Shown in pieces: positions 45,520-57,537 of a DNA stretch of 64,000 nucleotides. Source of the DNA: Erythrophleum ivorense. Lineage: Eukaryota; Streptophyta; Magnoliopsida; Fabales; Fabaceae. The translations under genes were made by a program, and so were the position numbers. The first letter of the stretch is position 1, and each line of letters begins with the position of its first letter. The notes beneath the pieces are model-generated. The model worked only from the letters and a program-made list of their open reading frames with translations. It ran no database searches and had not been told where the DNA came from. The DNA lies in assembly GCA_026724425.1 (NCBI GenBank), contig JAIUCV010000652.1, positions 1 through 64,000 of the forward strand, read 5' to 3'.

Positions 45520-48500
45520 AATTTTATAATTATGTCAAGTAATCTCAAATAACTAGGTTGATTAAAGAATTATAGCTAGTAGTACAACCTAGGTCATTTT
45601 CCAAGGAGTTTGCTTCTAATTATCTATGAAATAGTTCTCCTAGTGTCATTAAATTAAAGGTGTTTATAGGGATTTTGATTTACTAAAATTTAAATGAATT
45701 AACAAAAAAAAACAAGAACTAAAAACTTAAAACTAAGTGATGGCAACAATTAAGTAAATAGTGGTAACTAGCTTTTGAATAGACTTCTTAGGATTCAATT
45801 ATCCTTGCTTCCTTTTGATATATCAAAACTTGGACTTAACTTCTTGCTTCTTAGTGTATTCTTCATAAAGATTCTTGAATTACCATCCAAGACTTAAATT
45901 ACTAATGATCAAGATATTTGTAGCCATGAAGAACCAAGAAAAATTAGCCACTTGAGTTAGGAATAAGAACACACCAAAATTAGCCACTTGAGTTAGGAAT
46001 TGTGGGCCCCCTGCAACTTGTGTTGCTAATGTGTTTAGAATGTAAGAATGAGGTGCATTATGGAGACCTAGACTCATGTTGCCTTGTGTAAATAATGTTC
46101 TGCTTCTCTTGTGGACGTGACTGACTAGAGAATTACATGTAACATGCAACATGCCTATATGGATGAGGATGTGATGACTCTAACTTCTAATCATGGTAAT
46201 TAAGCTTGAATACATTGTCAAAAATCATAAACCAAGTCAAGAAATAATTTCAAATCATCAAATTAGGAAAAAGTAAGGAAATTTGAATCTTAACTCTATC
46301 AGGGTCATTACAAATCAATTACAATCATTCATGTACATAAGTGAAACAAATCCTCAATTAAAAACCTTTAAATTTATTACCCATTAACTTCCAATTCCCA
46401 AGAACCTCTTACAAGTGCTTCTAAGTCATCCCTTAATGTTGCCACAAGAAAAACTAAGGTTTCTAGGTCAAAATAAGAGTTTGAGAGCCTTTGTCGTGGC
46501 TAAATGATTTTGTGTCGTGGCCAATTGCTCTCGGGTTCTATGACACTATAAACTCTAGCTCATTTTATATCATTCATAAGCTTCACCTCATTATTTCCAT
46601 GAGAGCACATGAAAAAGGGAATGAAAATAATGAGTTTATTTGCGTTACGTCATATTTAAAATTTTTAATCGGTGTCACGTGGACCGTATGAGCTCATACT
46701 ATACATTTTCATATTTAATTACATAAAAAAAACTCATTTGCATCACAAAATCATGTCCACAACTGATGGAAACCGAAATGGAGCATGGAATATAGAGGTT
46801 CATTCTCAGCCAGATTTGGCCTCTTTTCTAGTCAAAATTTGGAAAATCATAACTAAATCTAAAAAAATTAAAATCATACAATATTAGTCATTATGGGAAG
46901 ATGTGGATGTCTACTTCACAATAAAAATACGCCCAGGCCATAACAGGCATCACAAAGGACGTTTGACATCTAAAATAGTCCAAAGGTCTGGCTGCATCCT
47001 AGAATTGATACAGAATTCTGCAGAAAATTTTGAAAATGTCCAATTAATTCTATAAAAATTCAATTCATGAAAATGATACCAATATGGAAAGATGTGGATG
47101 TTAGCTAGAGAGAAAAAAGATTTCAAGACCTGTTTATCAAGCCCAAACCTCAAAATTCAATGGAACAGTACCTCTAATCAGGCAAGATTACTGATATTGG
47201 ACAGAAATTTCAAAAATTCATATCTCCCTCTCTAGACCTCCAAATGAGGTACTTCTAGTTTTCAAGAGTCACTGTGATTGTTCAGTTTATCTGTATAAAA
47301 TTTCATGGCAATTGGACATCATTTATGCCTCGTGTGACAGAATTCAATTTTAGACCAAATGAATAGTGTAGCAAACCAAAACCAGAAAATTGCCAACTTT
47401 GAAAAATCATAAAATATTCTGTAGACCTCCAAAAATTATGATATTTAGCTTCCCAAAAATCTCTTAATGAGACCTAATTGAATGCCAAATCTTAGATTAA
47501 GACTAACTCATTTGGATAAAAAGTGACAGAGAGTTTCATTATGGTCAAATTTAGCTTCATATGGGGTACCAAACTTACCAAATGGCTTTCCCTTAGTTTT
47601 GGCACCTGGTAGGCAAGTCTAAAAGCATATTTAAGACTTGTATGAGCTTCCCAAATGGTCCCAAACCTCATGCATCTCATTTTGTCCATTCAACCCACAC
47701 TTAAGCGCATTTACATCAAACTTTCAAATTGTATACTTGGGCATTACATATTCAAAATATATGCTAGAGCTCATACATCATATCCATACATTTAGACATC
47801 ACATAATATCATATTTAAACATGTCTCAAGGGTCATAGACCATTTATAGTATCATATACATCATGAAGCATCATTTTGGTTCCAAAAAGAATAAAACTAG
47901 GCATATGGTCGTCAATCTTCCTTCTTCATTATTGTTAGCTCCTATTACCATAGCCACTTAGTCCACCTAGCATGTTAAAGCATTGGAGAGGAGGGAATGA
48001 GATTCAAAGAATTCCAATAGCTCATCTCCCATTCAATCATACATAATATGTGCAAAGCAAGCTTTACAAATGCATGCATGGAGAAAATGGAAGTCATGGA
48101 CATTTAAAAAGCAAGCTTGGCATGTCAACAAATCATACAAGACATTCAAGAGTTCACTAAGTATTTGGATTGGTCTCACACTTCTCCTCATGGATTTTGA
48201 ACTTGCCTCACCCATTCTTTAAGAGCTTTAGCTCAACCATACTTTTGGGAGCCCACTTTGCTTTTGGGAGACTCTTTACTTTGTCTCAATTAAGCGCAAA
48301 GGTTCTTGGCTCATCCTCACCATGGTGAAGAGTTCTTGGCCTTTCCACACTCAAGCAAACTCAAACAAACATCATGTATTCATTTGGAAACATAACATGG
48401 CATCAAGAATCATGGCATATAAAGGCATGCTAGTATACTTCTCATAGCTTGAAAATACACATACACATATTCTAAAACAAGTTAAACACACATCGATGCA

Positions 48501-49661
48501 TGAAAGAAGGTGGAGAGAACTCCCTTGCACACAATCATACACTTTTTCCTTAGATTTCAAGCCTCCTCTTTCGGTCACACACCCACAAGATTGTGGAGAT
48601 GGTTTCTCTTGGCCTAGATACAATTTATGGGAGCCAATTAGGTTCATAAAATAATCTTTAAGGCAATGCAACTTGCTTAAACACTAGTTAGCTCTATAAC
48701 CCCCATTATGGTTTATATTTGCACTTAATGAAGAAACACCCCTCAAACCATTTCTAGGCCTCATTCTTTCCTTTCAAATATGGTTCTTGACTCCTTTTTA
48801 AGCCTCTTGGAGTCATCACACCATTAAAACAAAGGGCCTAACATCATGTTGCTTCTTTAAGTCATAATATGGAACCTAAGGCACCAAATCAATTTCTATG
48901 AGTTCCAAATTTTTTCTAAGGCCTCCCCTCATTTTCATTCATCAAATATGACTCAAGAATGGCCTTAGAAAAATTTAAAACTCTCCCCCATTGCAAGAAC
49001 CCTCTTTGGCCTAGACATAGGCATCATTTAGGCTACATAGAGATTTTTTTGTTTTCTTGAAGGAGGAAGCTTGTGGGGAGCATCTTAGGTGTCTTAAGAA
49101 CTCATTTAAACTCTTAATTAAACCTAGGAACTATCATACAAATTCAGATTTTGGAAGGTGCATTTGAAACCCTAAGTTTTGCATCTTGAATTCTAATGGC
49201 TAGTTTGTTGTTTTCTTTGCATATTCTTGTTCTTTTCCATCAAATACCAAAGATTCATGCTTGGTTGGGATTGAAAATCAGATCCTCCTAGGGTAGTGTA
49301 GGTCAAAATGGAGAAGAAAGGGAGACTAATATAGCTACCATAGGATGCAATTTTACCTTGTTTCTTGGGTTAGTTTGGCTGAATCTTGCTTTTTTCAAGC
49401 TCTTCTCTTAAAATCCAAAATTCCTCTCTATTCTTCCTTCAAAACAGCCCTCAAAACTTCAAAAAAATCATGGAGAAGAAGAGGGAAAAAGAGGAGAAGA
49501 GATTGTCTAAGAGAAAGCATGAAAAACAAGCAAATTTCCATACCTAATGCTTGAACTTTTCTTCCTTCTTCTCTTCCTTTGGTGTGCCACTCTCCTAGGG
49601 CTTTGCTTCTGGTTTGGGGCTAAAAAATCTGATGCTAAATGAGGGAGAGTGTGAGGTGCCA

Positions 49662-49673
49662 CCTATATATAGC
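49662..49673 (-). promoter_or_regulatory. TATA box of the A2 LTR
   Basis: Minus strand GCTATATATAGG, at the place equivalent to 10823-10833 in the solo A LTR, about 590 bp from the LTR start. Conserved location supports a core-promoter role. Confidence 0.65.
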
Positions 49674-50204
49674 TAGGGCAAAAGGACTTTTTCAAAAATT
49701 CCAATTTTGCCCTTCATACTTTGCATTTTCGTTTCTCCTTCATTTTGGTTCCTTTTTGAGAACCATCTTTTCCATTATAATATTTAGGTTCCTAATTTAA
49801 TAAAATACCTTTGAAATCACTCAAGTTGGAGCTAAAACCTTACTGAACGAACTAGTCAAAGTTCGGGTCAACTAACATTGGAAAACGTCCACCGGAGGGG
49901 TTTTAACTGTCCTGGGACTTTCTATGGTTTTCAAGGCTTCTGAGAACCTTGGAAAACTTAAAATTTTCATTTAAAAAGCCCTCCTATGTGAATTCCAAAA
50001 TTTGCTTAAAATTACAAAAATGTCATTATGTTTCGTAAGCTTTTCGTAAGAAATTATTTTTTCATTCTAGCTTTGTTTTGCTTTCTATCTGAGCCTGAGA
50101 TTTTCATATTTAGGAGTCTAGAATGCTTCCCAAATTTTTTGGGACTTTAACTACTTCATTTTAGGGGACTTCCTTTTGTATCCAGTGAATTTTGTTCATT
50201 TATA

Positions 50205-50228
50205 GAGAAACCGTACGTTATGTTTCTC
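50205..50228. repeat. 24-nt hairpin in the A2 LTR head
   Basis: Seven-base stems GAGAAAC and GTTTCTC enclose a 10-base loop. Equivalents are at 25034-25057 in LTR D and 63973-63996 in the last A-type LTR, each 36-46 bp from the LTR terminus where the terminus is visible. Confidence 0.75.
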
Positions 50229-53200
50229 ATATTTTTTCTGGTTTTCAAACAACCGGATGTTACAGGTTCACTTCTTACATCTTCACAAATTTCACCGAGG
50301 CGAGCCTATATGGCACCATGGTGAGAGAACCTCTTAGAGCCTAGCTCACTTGCCTCTTAGTATTGGCCATGGCCAATTCCCATTTTCACCGCAATAAATT
50401 CCTCTCTGGCATACCACCAGACTCACCCCTCGACTCTCGTCGCAGCAAATTCCATTTTGTACTATGGTGAATCTCTCTCTATAACCCTCCCTAGGCAACT
50501 TCGCCACTTTTCGCCAAGGCTCAGCCTATTTTGGCAACGGTGAAACCCCTTTTGTACCTATAACTCTTAAAATTTTGTCCCATGCACTCCAACTCTCCCT
50601 CTAGTGACACTCTAGGGTTACTTTATCTTAATTTGTGAGACTCTAATGGCATTTATCTACTTCATTCACTAAGCTAATCTATCATTACCCATCAAGAGTT
50701 AAGTGTTGATTCCAACTCATCTATCCTATATATCGCAACTTCATGAATTAATGATAGTAACAATGTGAAAACTATCAATAATTGTCATTCTAATACATGT
50801 CTCATAAGAGGTTTCATGCATAACTAGTTTGTGTCAGCATCAATATATCACATGATCACATTTACTAGAAAGTAAACCATATCATAGGATCTATAAAGTT
50901 CCACATCAGATGTTATAAATTCATATATCAAATACCCATTTAATATGAGGCCTAACTCCTTAATAGATACATTCTAAGTTGTCAACATACAAACTCCTAT
51001 ACTTGGCAACATGATTACATGATGATGCTATATAAAAGATTAACAAAATTTGCATCTACTCTACTTCGATCAGCCCAATTGTAGCCTCCCCACACATGGC
51101 TGGAGCTCATAGATTTTCATCCACTTGCTTGCCCTTATCCTTACCCAAAGGACCTTCACCTGAAATAGTTAGCCCATGAAATAGGGTGAGATGCAAATCT
51201 CAGTAACTAAAGGCAAATTCCATTCATATATTCCCATTTAATTAACGTATATGCATGATATTATATAAGCATTAGAAAATGTACCAATCATATCAACAAA
51301 TGAAATAATTAGGCTATCAATTATTATTGTCTCATACTAGCAATCACATTTTCACATGTTAAAGGCCAATAACACCAAGAGAGGCCCGTCCAGGGCACCC
51401 ACTCCCCAATGAGCACAACCAGGGCTCAGTGCATCTGGGGTCTGATCATAACTCGGTGCCCTATCAAAGCATATGCAGGGGTGGCAGCAACACCACAACT
51501 CCACCATGGACTCACAAGGTCTAAATACAATATAATAGATAACCAATCAATTCATTTAGCATTTCAAATCTTTCATGTGTAGTAAATATAAAATTGAAGT
51601 AGATATATGTATGGAATTATATAATTCTCGGTTACCGCACTTGCAGCCAATTCTTTAAGAGCCAATGGAATGCTACTTCAATCTATGGACACAAAATCAA
51701 GCCATTACTAACCCTAATCATCATTTATATTAGCAAGTATCACTCAAGGAGTTACACTACAAAGGACTACTCAGAAACACTTACCTAATTACCACAAGAA
51801 CCAATTTTGGATTTGTTGAGCCTACACCAGTAACCTTAAAACAACATCTCAAATTCTGAGTAAATTCACATAAAAACAATACCCATATCATAACTAAGCT
51901 ATAGGGGTCCTAAACTAGTAGAAACTGCTTCGAACTGAAGAGTTTATATCTACCTAATAACACGTCTAGCCTCAACCTACGAAATTTCACCATGAAAACA
52001 TCAAATAGCAAGTTTTAGATTTTGGGTGTAGGTGAAATGCTCCAAATGAAAAACTAATTAAGTCAAATTGAAGATAAAGAGGAGGGGGTCAAGTTATATA
52101 ACACTCATCTTGGCTAAATCTTGCTCTATAAGTGGGAAATGATGGAATTTTGCTACTAACCCTAACCTCCCCTTTGGACTTCAAATTTGCTTCATGTGTT
52201 TGTGTTTCAGCAAAGTATGGAGGGGTCTGCATATGTTTAAGGTTTAGTTGGGTTTAAGTTGGGTCCTAAATGGGTTATGGATTGACCCAAAGGCCTAATT
52301 CCTAGTGGGTTTTAGATTTAAGCTTTGTTAGGCTAAGTTTCATAAGTTGGGCTGCAAAATTGTAGTTGGGTTAGGTCAAATTTTAAGAACTCATTTGATT
52401 TGGGTCTGCATAATGATGTTGGGCTAATTATAAGAGTTCATGTAAATTGAATTTTGGGCCTCTATCTCTTTAAACCAAATTAGGCCATTGTAGGTGGTTT
52501 GTCTCTTGGGCCAAGACTCATAATAAGAAGTTAGGCCTGCACCTATAATTATTGGGCCTCTATTAGTCTCTAACCATGGCCTACTTAAATTAATTATGGG
52601 CCTAAATTAAGCTTCTATCCTAATTGAATCTTAAACCCATATTAATAATTTATTTCTCTATAAATTCCCATTCATATAGCTTACCCCAATTATTCCATAA
52701 TAATTATTCTTAATTAGTCTAGATTCATGATTAACACCTTAATTAATTTCGGGGTATTACAGAGGAAGCCATGCACTCCAATATGGATTCTAGTGTATTC
52801 TCTTGTGTATGAGTCCACGTGTGTGTAAAAAGACTGACGCCCATGCAAGCCTCGTCTAAGTGTTGTGCGTGAATGGTATGAGTTGTCCCTTTATCCCTTA
52901 TCTATACTTCAGTATGTATCACATGATTCCATCTCTACATGGATTTTGCCCTTCATTTGCATGAAATGTGCATGTGTAGTGAAAAAGTCTGATGCCTTGA
53001 TATGTGTGTCCCTATGCATGAAATCAACACATGTTTGGAATTTCCATCACTGTGTGTGCTTGAAGCTGCCCATGTGCTTGTGACGTAGAGTATTTGAATG
53101 TGCGGTGTGAGTGTGCCTATGGAATGGATGCATGTCGCATGGAATGTGTTCAACAGAAAGGAAGGATTCCACATGTTTGAAGACATGGCTAGAGAGGAAA

Positions 53201-54059
53201 TCGTGCTTCATTTGTTGCGTGTCACCATGCATGAATGGATGCTAACATGTACTAGGCTCGTGCAAATGGAAAGAGTGTGTGAAATATGGACGAGTGCATG
53301 AATCTCATAAATGTGTGAAGAGTACTATGACATGCAATGTGAATGAATGTGGGGTCCACCTTCTTTTAATCACTTAATTCATGCTTTTGTATGTGTATTT
53401 CTAGTGGCAGCCCATAAATGAAAAGTGAGTGAGTGTATGATTATATGGACCATGGAGTATGATATAAGAGAGGCTAAGCCTTCCTTGTCATTACACATTT
53501 GAAACTCCATCTCTTCTCTAATTCGATTTCCATTTAAGCTCCAACTGCCTATTAAACAACTACAAAAATAATAGGAAATATTCAATAGAAAAAATTCACA
53601 AAATTATTTAAAGGAATTAATATATTAAAAGCCAATAATTTTGCAAATTAATTCGTAAAGTGTAAAAATTGCTAATAAAATCAAATATCCTCCTATTAAA
53701 TCTATTAAGCCACAATTTATCATCAAAATGCCTAAATTAGATGGATAAAATATATAAAAACTAGCAATTATCACTTCATGAATATTATGTCATATTAATC
53801 CCGCCTATGTTACTAAAAAAATTATTTCTCACTTTGTTGTGGTTTATATTTGTCTTAGATACTAATTTACCATGTGACATTAGAACTCTAGGCGGAATGG
53901 ATCCAAGTCCTGTAATACCTTATAATTAATTAAGGTGTTAATCATGGATTAAGTTAATTAAGAATAATTAATATGGGATAATTGGTCAAGTTAAGTGAAT
54001 GGATATTTTAGAAAGATAAATTATTAATATGGGTTTGAGATTTAATTGGGATAGAAACT

Positions 54060-54375
54060 TCATCTAGGCCCAAATTAAATGAAGTAGATAAGAGGCTAAT
54101 GGAGGCCCAATAAGCTAGGTGCAGACCCAACTTGATCCAATGTGATAGAGTCTCAAGATCCACCTTGTATAGGCTCTTAGGAAAGCCCAATAAACCTTGT
54201 GCAGACTCAAAACAATAGCGATCCTAAAACTAGGTTTAGCCCAATAGAATCCTGTAGCCCAACAACTTAAAAACTTACCCAACAAAGCAAAAATCTGAGC
54301 CTATTAGGAGTTGGACCTTGGAGCAACCCATGACCCATATTTGATCCAACTTAAACCCAACTAAAACCCTAAATG
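54060..54375. promoter_or_regulatory. TGGGCY cluster with telo-box in the B LTR
   Basis: GCCCA/TGGGC words at about 54068, 54103, 54183, 54237 and 54257 are followed by AAACCCTAA at 54364-54372. Site II (TGGGCY) and telo-box pairs are known in plants from promoters of ribosomal-protein and cell-cycle genes. Other B LTRs keep the cluster (about 3860-4110, 36740-37080, 43040-43340, 52240-52570). A promoter role is inferred. Confidence 0.5.
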
Positions 54376-54490
54376 CTTCAGCCACTATCCCATTTTTCTG
54401 AAGCACAAAGGAGAAAATCAGAGATTCAAAGGGGAGGCTAGGGTTCTTGGTATAAATCCACATTTTCTCACATTTAGAGCAAGATTCAGT

Positions 54491-55447
54491 AAGGTAATAG
54501 TTATATAACTTAATCCTCTCATCTTTCTCTTCATTTTGGTCTAATTAGTTTTTCATTTTGGAGTATTTTCACCATGCCCAAAATTTGAAATGTGGTTGTT
54601 TAGGGATTTTGTTGATGAAATTCGTAGGTTGAGGCTATGACTATCATTAGATAGGTATGAACTCTTCTTTTTGAGGTAATTCTACTGATTTAAGACCCTA
54701 AGACTTGATTATAGTGTGGGTGTTAATTATGTACAAATTTGCTTAGGAATTTGGGTGATATACTGAAGTTTCTAGCGGAGGACATACTCAATCCGAATTT
54801 AGGGATTTGTGGTGGTTGGATAAGTGTTCTTTAGGTAGTTATTAGCATTTAAATTCTTTGGGTACTTGTTGCTACTGTAGATGATAAATTAAAGTAGTAA
54901 TTCTCTAATGTTATGGTTATAGGGATATTTTTGTACCATTGGTACTTGTTACAAATTGTCTACAAGTGAGGTAACCAGGTTTATATTAATTCCATGCATA
55001 TATCTATTTTAATTTCATATTTTGTTATACATGAATGATTTGAAATGTTAAATGAATTGGTTGGCTATTATTATATTGTGATTGGACCTTGTGAGTCCAT
55101 GGTGGAGCTGTGGTGCGGCTGCCACCCGTGCATATGCTTTGATCGAGCACTGGATTATGATCAAACCCCAGATGCATCAAGCCCTGGTTGTGCTCAATGA
55201 GGAGTAGGTGCCGTGGACGGGCCTCTTCGGTGTTAATGGCCTTTAACATGTGTAAATATGATTGCTAGTATGGGATGGTAATCATGATAGCCTATTTGTT
55301 TCATTTACTGATATGACTGGTATTCTTTTGATGCTTATGTGAAATTATGCATGTATGCTAATTAAAGTGGAATATATGATGGAATTACCTTGGTTACTGA
55401 GATTTATATCTCACCCCATTTTATGGGATTAATATTTCAGGTGAAGG
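54491..55447 (+). other. Candidate intron inside the B LTR
   Basis: A donor-like AAG|GTAATAG and an acceptor-like ATATTTCAG|GTGAAGG bound about 947 bp. In the copy at 43036 the donor is consensus AAG|GTGAGT and the acceptor ATTTTAG, 754 bp apart. Acceptors are also kept at about 2782, 42644 and 51160. Splicing is inferred, not shown. Confidence 0.4.
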
Positions 55448-56046
55448 TTCTTCAGGTAAGAATAAGGGGAAGCAAGTGGATGAAAATCCATGAGCTCTAG
55501 CCATGTGTGGAGGAAGCTACACTTGGGCTAATCTAAGTAGAGTAGATGCAATTTTGTTATTAGTTTACATAGCATCATCATGTATTCATGTTGCCAAGTG
55601 TAGGCATTTATATTTTGCTTGGTGGAAATATAGCTGTTAAGGAGTTAAGTCTCATTATAGTGGATATTGATGTTTGAACTTGTAACATCTGATGTATATA
55701 GCTTTGTTGAATTTGTGATATGGTTTACCATTTGGGAATTGTAGATTAGATGTTGATATAAACTATTGATGAATGAAATCTCTATGGAATGTGCATGGGA
55801 TGTTAATTGTCGTTAATGCATGAGTTCTTGCTGTCATTATCCTATAAATTTGCTGATATGAGATAGTTGGGCAAGTAGGAAATAGTATCTAAGTTTTGAA
55901 TTGGTAATAAAGAGTTAGATGAGTAAATAGGGTAGATAAATACCATTAGAGTCATACAAAATGGGAGAAAGTGGTCCTAGGGTGTTTCTAAGATGAGAAT
56001 TGGAGTGTAGGGGATGAAACTTGGGAGAGGTAGCTACAGGAGGGAG

Positions 56047-56500
56047 TTACGCTGTGGCTAAGAAGGCTTCGTCCAGGCTAAACGAGTGATAGAGTCGAGG
56101 GATGCCGCGACATGATGAATCTTGCCGTGGCGTAAGAAAAGAAAATTGGCCTGGGAAGTGACAGTGGCGAGGAGCGCCGTAGCTTGAGAAATCTTGCCGT
56201 AACGCAAACCAAGAAAAATTGCCCAGGAGGGTGACAGAATGGAAACTCACCGCGATGCAGTAGGTCCTACTGAGGCCCGAGTTGGGAAAACTAGTTAAGG
56301 GTTGTACAATAGCAAAACTCACCGTGGCACAAATATATTCTACCGATGCGAGAATCTTGGGACTTAGAACAGTAGCTCCAGGGGGCATTTCCACCATGGC
56401 GCCATGTAGTCTCACTGCGGTGATGGTCCAACTCGCGCGCGGCGAAATGTGCGAAAATTGCCCAATGATTCCAGTACCTATCTTAGCTGCGGCGCAAGAC
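56047..56500. repeat. Array of GC-rich palindromic motifs in the B LTR
   Basis: About 13 variants of a CGCCGCGGCGA-like word (for example TGCCGTGGCGTA, CACCGCGATGCA, CACTGCGGTGAT, AGCTGCGGCGCA) are spaced roughly 25-45 bp apart in an AT-rich background. Most departures are C-to-T or G-to-A at CpG. Equivalent arrays lie at about 1790-2165, 34383-34825, 41535-41965, 44745-45110 and 46490-46533 plus 50280-50550. Function unknown. Confidence 0.75.
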
Positions 56501-57324
56501 CCCAAACCCCTACCCTTAGCCTAGAAACCCCAATTTCTTCAACAATAATGCTAGGAAATGATATAGGAATACTTGTAGGAGGTTTTTGTATGTTGAAACT
56601 GATGAATGGATGAATCATAAACCCCTAATGGTAGTATGATTTCATTTATGCATCTTTGTTTTGGTTATGGTTGTTTAGTGATGACCCTAGCATCAAGGTT
56701 CAAATTCTCCTATATTTTCATAATGTAACAAAATGTAACGATTCCAAACCTTGATCATTAACTATTAATCGTGCATTTAACCATAAATATAATGATTAGA
56801 AGGTAGGGTCGTCACAATTCCCACTTTGAGGACGGGTCTTTATCATTCACAACATATGGATCATATTGTGTGATGACGTCATTCATGTTGTGCTCGTGTA
56901 CTTGGTGACCCAAAAGAGCTTGAATTTGACTCATTTCCACTAAGTGGATTTGAACCTCCCGTACCACCATATCCATGAATAGTGACCCAGTCGCTGACAA
57001 TAACATTTTAGGAATAAGGGATGGCTTTTATAGTCCCTTTTTGGTTATCCGGGGATTCTTTTTGGGTAGTGTAGATTAAATGCCCAGTATTATATGTTAG
57101 ATCTGTACTTATATGGATCTTGCTCCCCTATGTTAGAACTCTTAAATTAGTTTGTACTAATTATAGTTTATTTATGTTATTTTCATATTCTGCTACGTTA
57201 CAAAGTAGATATTATCGTGAAGGAATAATTAAAATAAAAAAAGGTAATTAAACTCAAATAAAGAATTTTTAATTTGGTAAAAAAAATCACTAAAAATGGG
57301 TAATTAGAAGAAGTGTTACAACAT

Positions 57325-57338
57325 TGGTGGTAGAGTGC
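57325..57338 (+). promoter_or_regulatory. Possible degraded primer binding site
   Basis: TGGTGGTAGAGTGC begins 4 bp after the F LTR end. It keeps TGGT and AGAG of the Met-tRNA primer TGGTATCAGAGC but needs two inserted bases. The following CTTCTAGGTT resembles gypsy leaders. Weak on its own. Confidence 0.4.
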
Positions 57339-57379
57339 TTCTAGGTTGTTAACTTTAAGGGAGAGTTTCCAAACCACCT

Positions 57380-57537
57380 TTGAGAGTAAATATTTCCCAA
57401 AGAAATGTCCCTCAAAAAAAGAATGTAGGATCCCTGAAGAGTTCAGTAAGTGTCCCATCAACATGTGACAAATATAGTAAGAATCATAAGAGTGGACCAT
57501 GCCCCATGTGCTATAATTGTGGGAAGCCTGGACACTA
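57380..57537 (+). pseudogene. Gypsy gag fragment with zinc knuckle
   Basis: The plus-strand frame contains NVPQKKNVGSLKSSVSVPST and the knuckle CPMCYNCGKPGHYV. It is plainly related to the element B gag (IPQRRSMGPLRNAVSVPPT, CPICYNYGMPGHYA), but here the CYNC pair is intact. The A-type LTR at 57538 enters just before the last cysteine of the CX2CX4HX4C motif. Sequence between the leader and the basic stretch is missing, so the first part of gag has been deleted. The rest may continue beyond the window. Confidence 0.85.

Larger units (their letters stand above)
46539..50264 (-). mobile_element. Solo LTR, family A, subtype A2 (3.73 kb)
   Basis: Plus-strand ends TATGACACTA (46539) and CCGGATGTTACA (50264), with a perfect duplication GGTTC (46534-46538 and 50265-50269). 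The body matches the A LTRs, but the last 100 bp or so are a different module shared with LTR D. A TATA box lies at 49662-49673 (minus strand) and a donor-like TAG|GTATG at about 49543. No interior. Confidence 0.92.
46170..52761 (-). mobile_element. Solo LTR, family B, containing a solo A-type LTR
   Basis: Plus-strand ends TGTGATGACTC (46170) and CGGGGTATTACA (52761), with a perfect duplication GAGGA (46165-46169 and 52762-52766). Without the nested LTR it is about 2.86 kb, the family length. It holds part of the GC-motif array on each side of the insertion (46490-46533 and 50280-50550), an acceptor-like CTATTTCAG (about 51160), a decayed donor (AAG|ATGAGT near 52105) and a TGGGCY-rich U3 (52240-52570). 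Confidence 0.92.
45522..53773 (-). repeat. 5' LTR of an E-family element, interrupted
   Basis: Two pieces, 45522-46169 and 52767-53773, make one E LTR of about 1.65 kb. The first piece resembles 22380-22830 and the second ends like 24890-24941 (GATAAAATATATAAAAACTAGC, then TTATCA). A solo B LTR with duplication GAGGA separates them. The outer flank CTTCA (53774-53778) belongs to the F LTR in which the element sits. The 3' part of the element is gone. Confidence 0.75.
53911..56816 (+). mobile_element. Solo LTR, family B, plus orientation (2.91 kb)
   Basis: Ends TGTAATACC (53911) and GGGTCGTCACA (56816). The flanks AGTCC (53906-53910) and ATTCC (56817-56821) form a 5-bp duplication with one change. 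This is the best-preserved B LTR: TGGGCY cluster (54060-54270), telo-box AAACCCTAA (54364-54372), donor-like AAG|GTAATA (54491-54499), acceptor-like ATATTTCAG|GTGAAGG (55432-55447) and GC-motif array (56047-56500). No internal coding region. Confidence 0.93.
53774..57320 (+). repeat. Family F LTR (probable 5' LTR), interrupted and truncated
   Basis: Two pieces, 53774-53910 and 56822-57320, match 8350-8931 of the solo F LTR and end AAGTGTTACA. The earlier part of the LTR is missing because the E element sits at its left edge. A solo B LTR separates the pieces. What follows at 57321 looks like a degraded primer site and gag on the plus strand, so this was probably the 5' LTR of an element. Confidence 0.75.

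Noticed and set aside
48372..48671. Open frame of 99 codons, with relatives at 28531-28716 and 62054-62254 (INSINLI-GFH)
   Set aside because: Sense strand of the A LTR, but with frequent frame breaks between copies and no start-codon conservation. Treated as LTR sequence, not a gene.
56047..56505. 152-codon minus frame with some protein-like look
   Set aside because: It overlaps the GC-motif array, whose high GC removes stop codons; a second long frame lies on the opposite strand (56282-56524). No homologous frame survives in other B LTRs.
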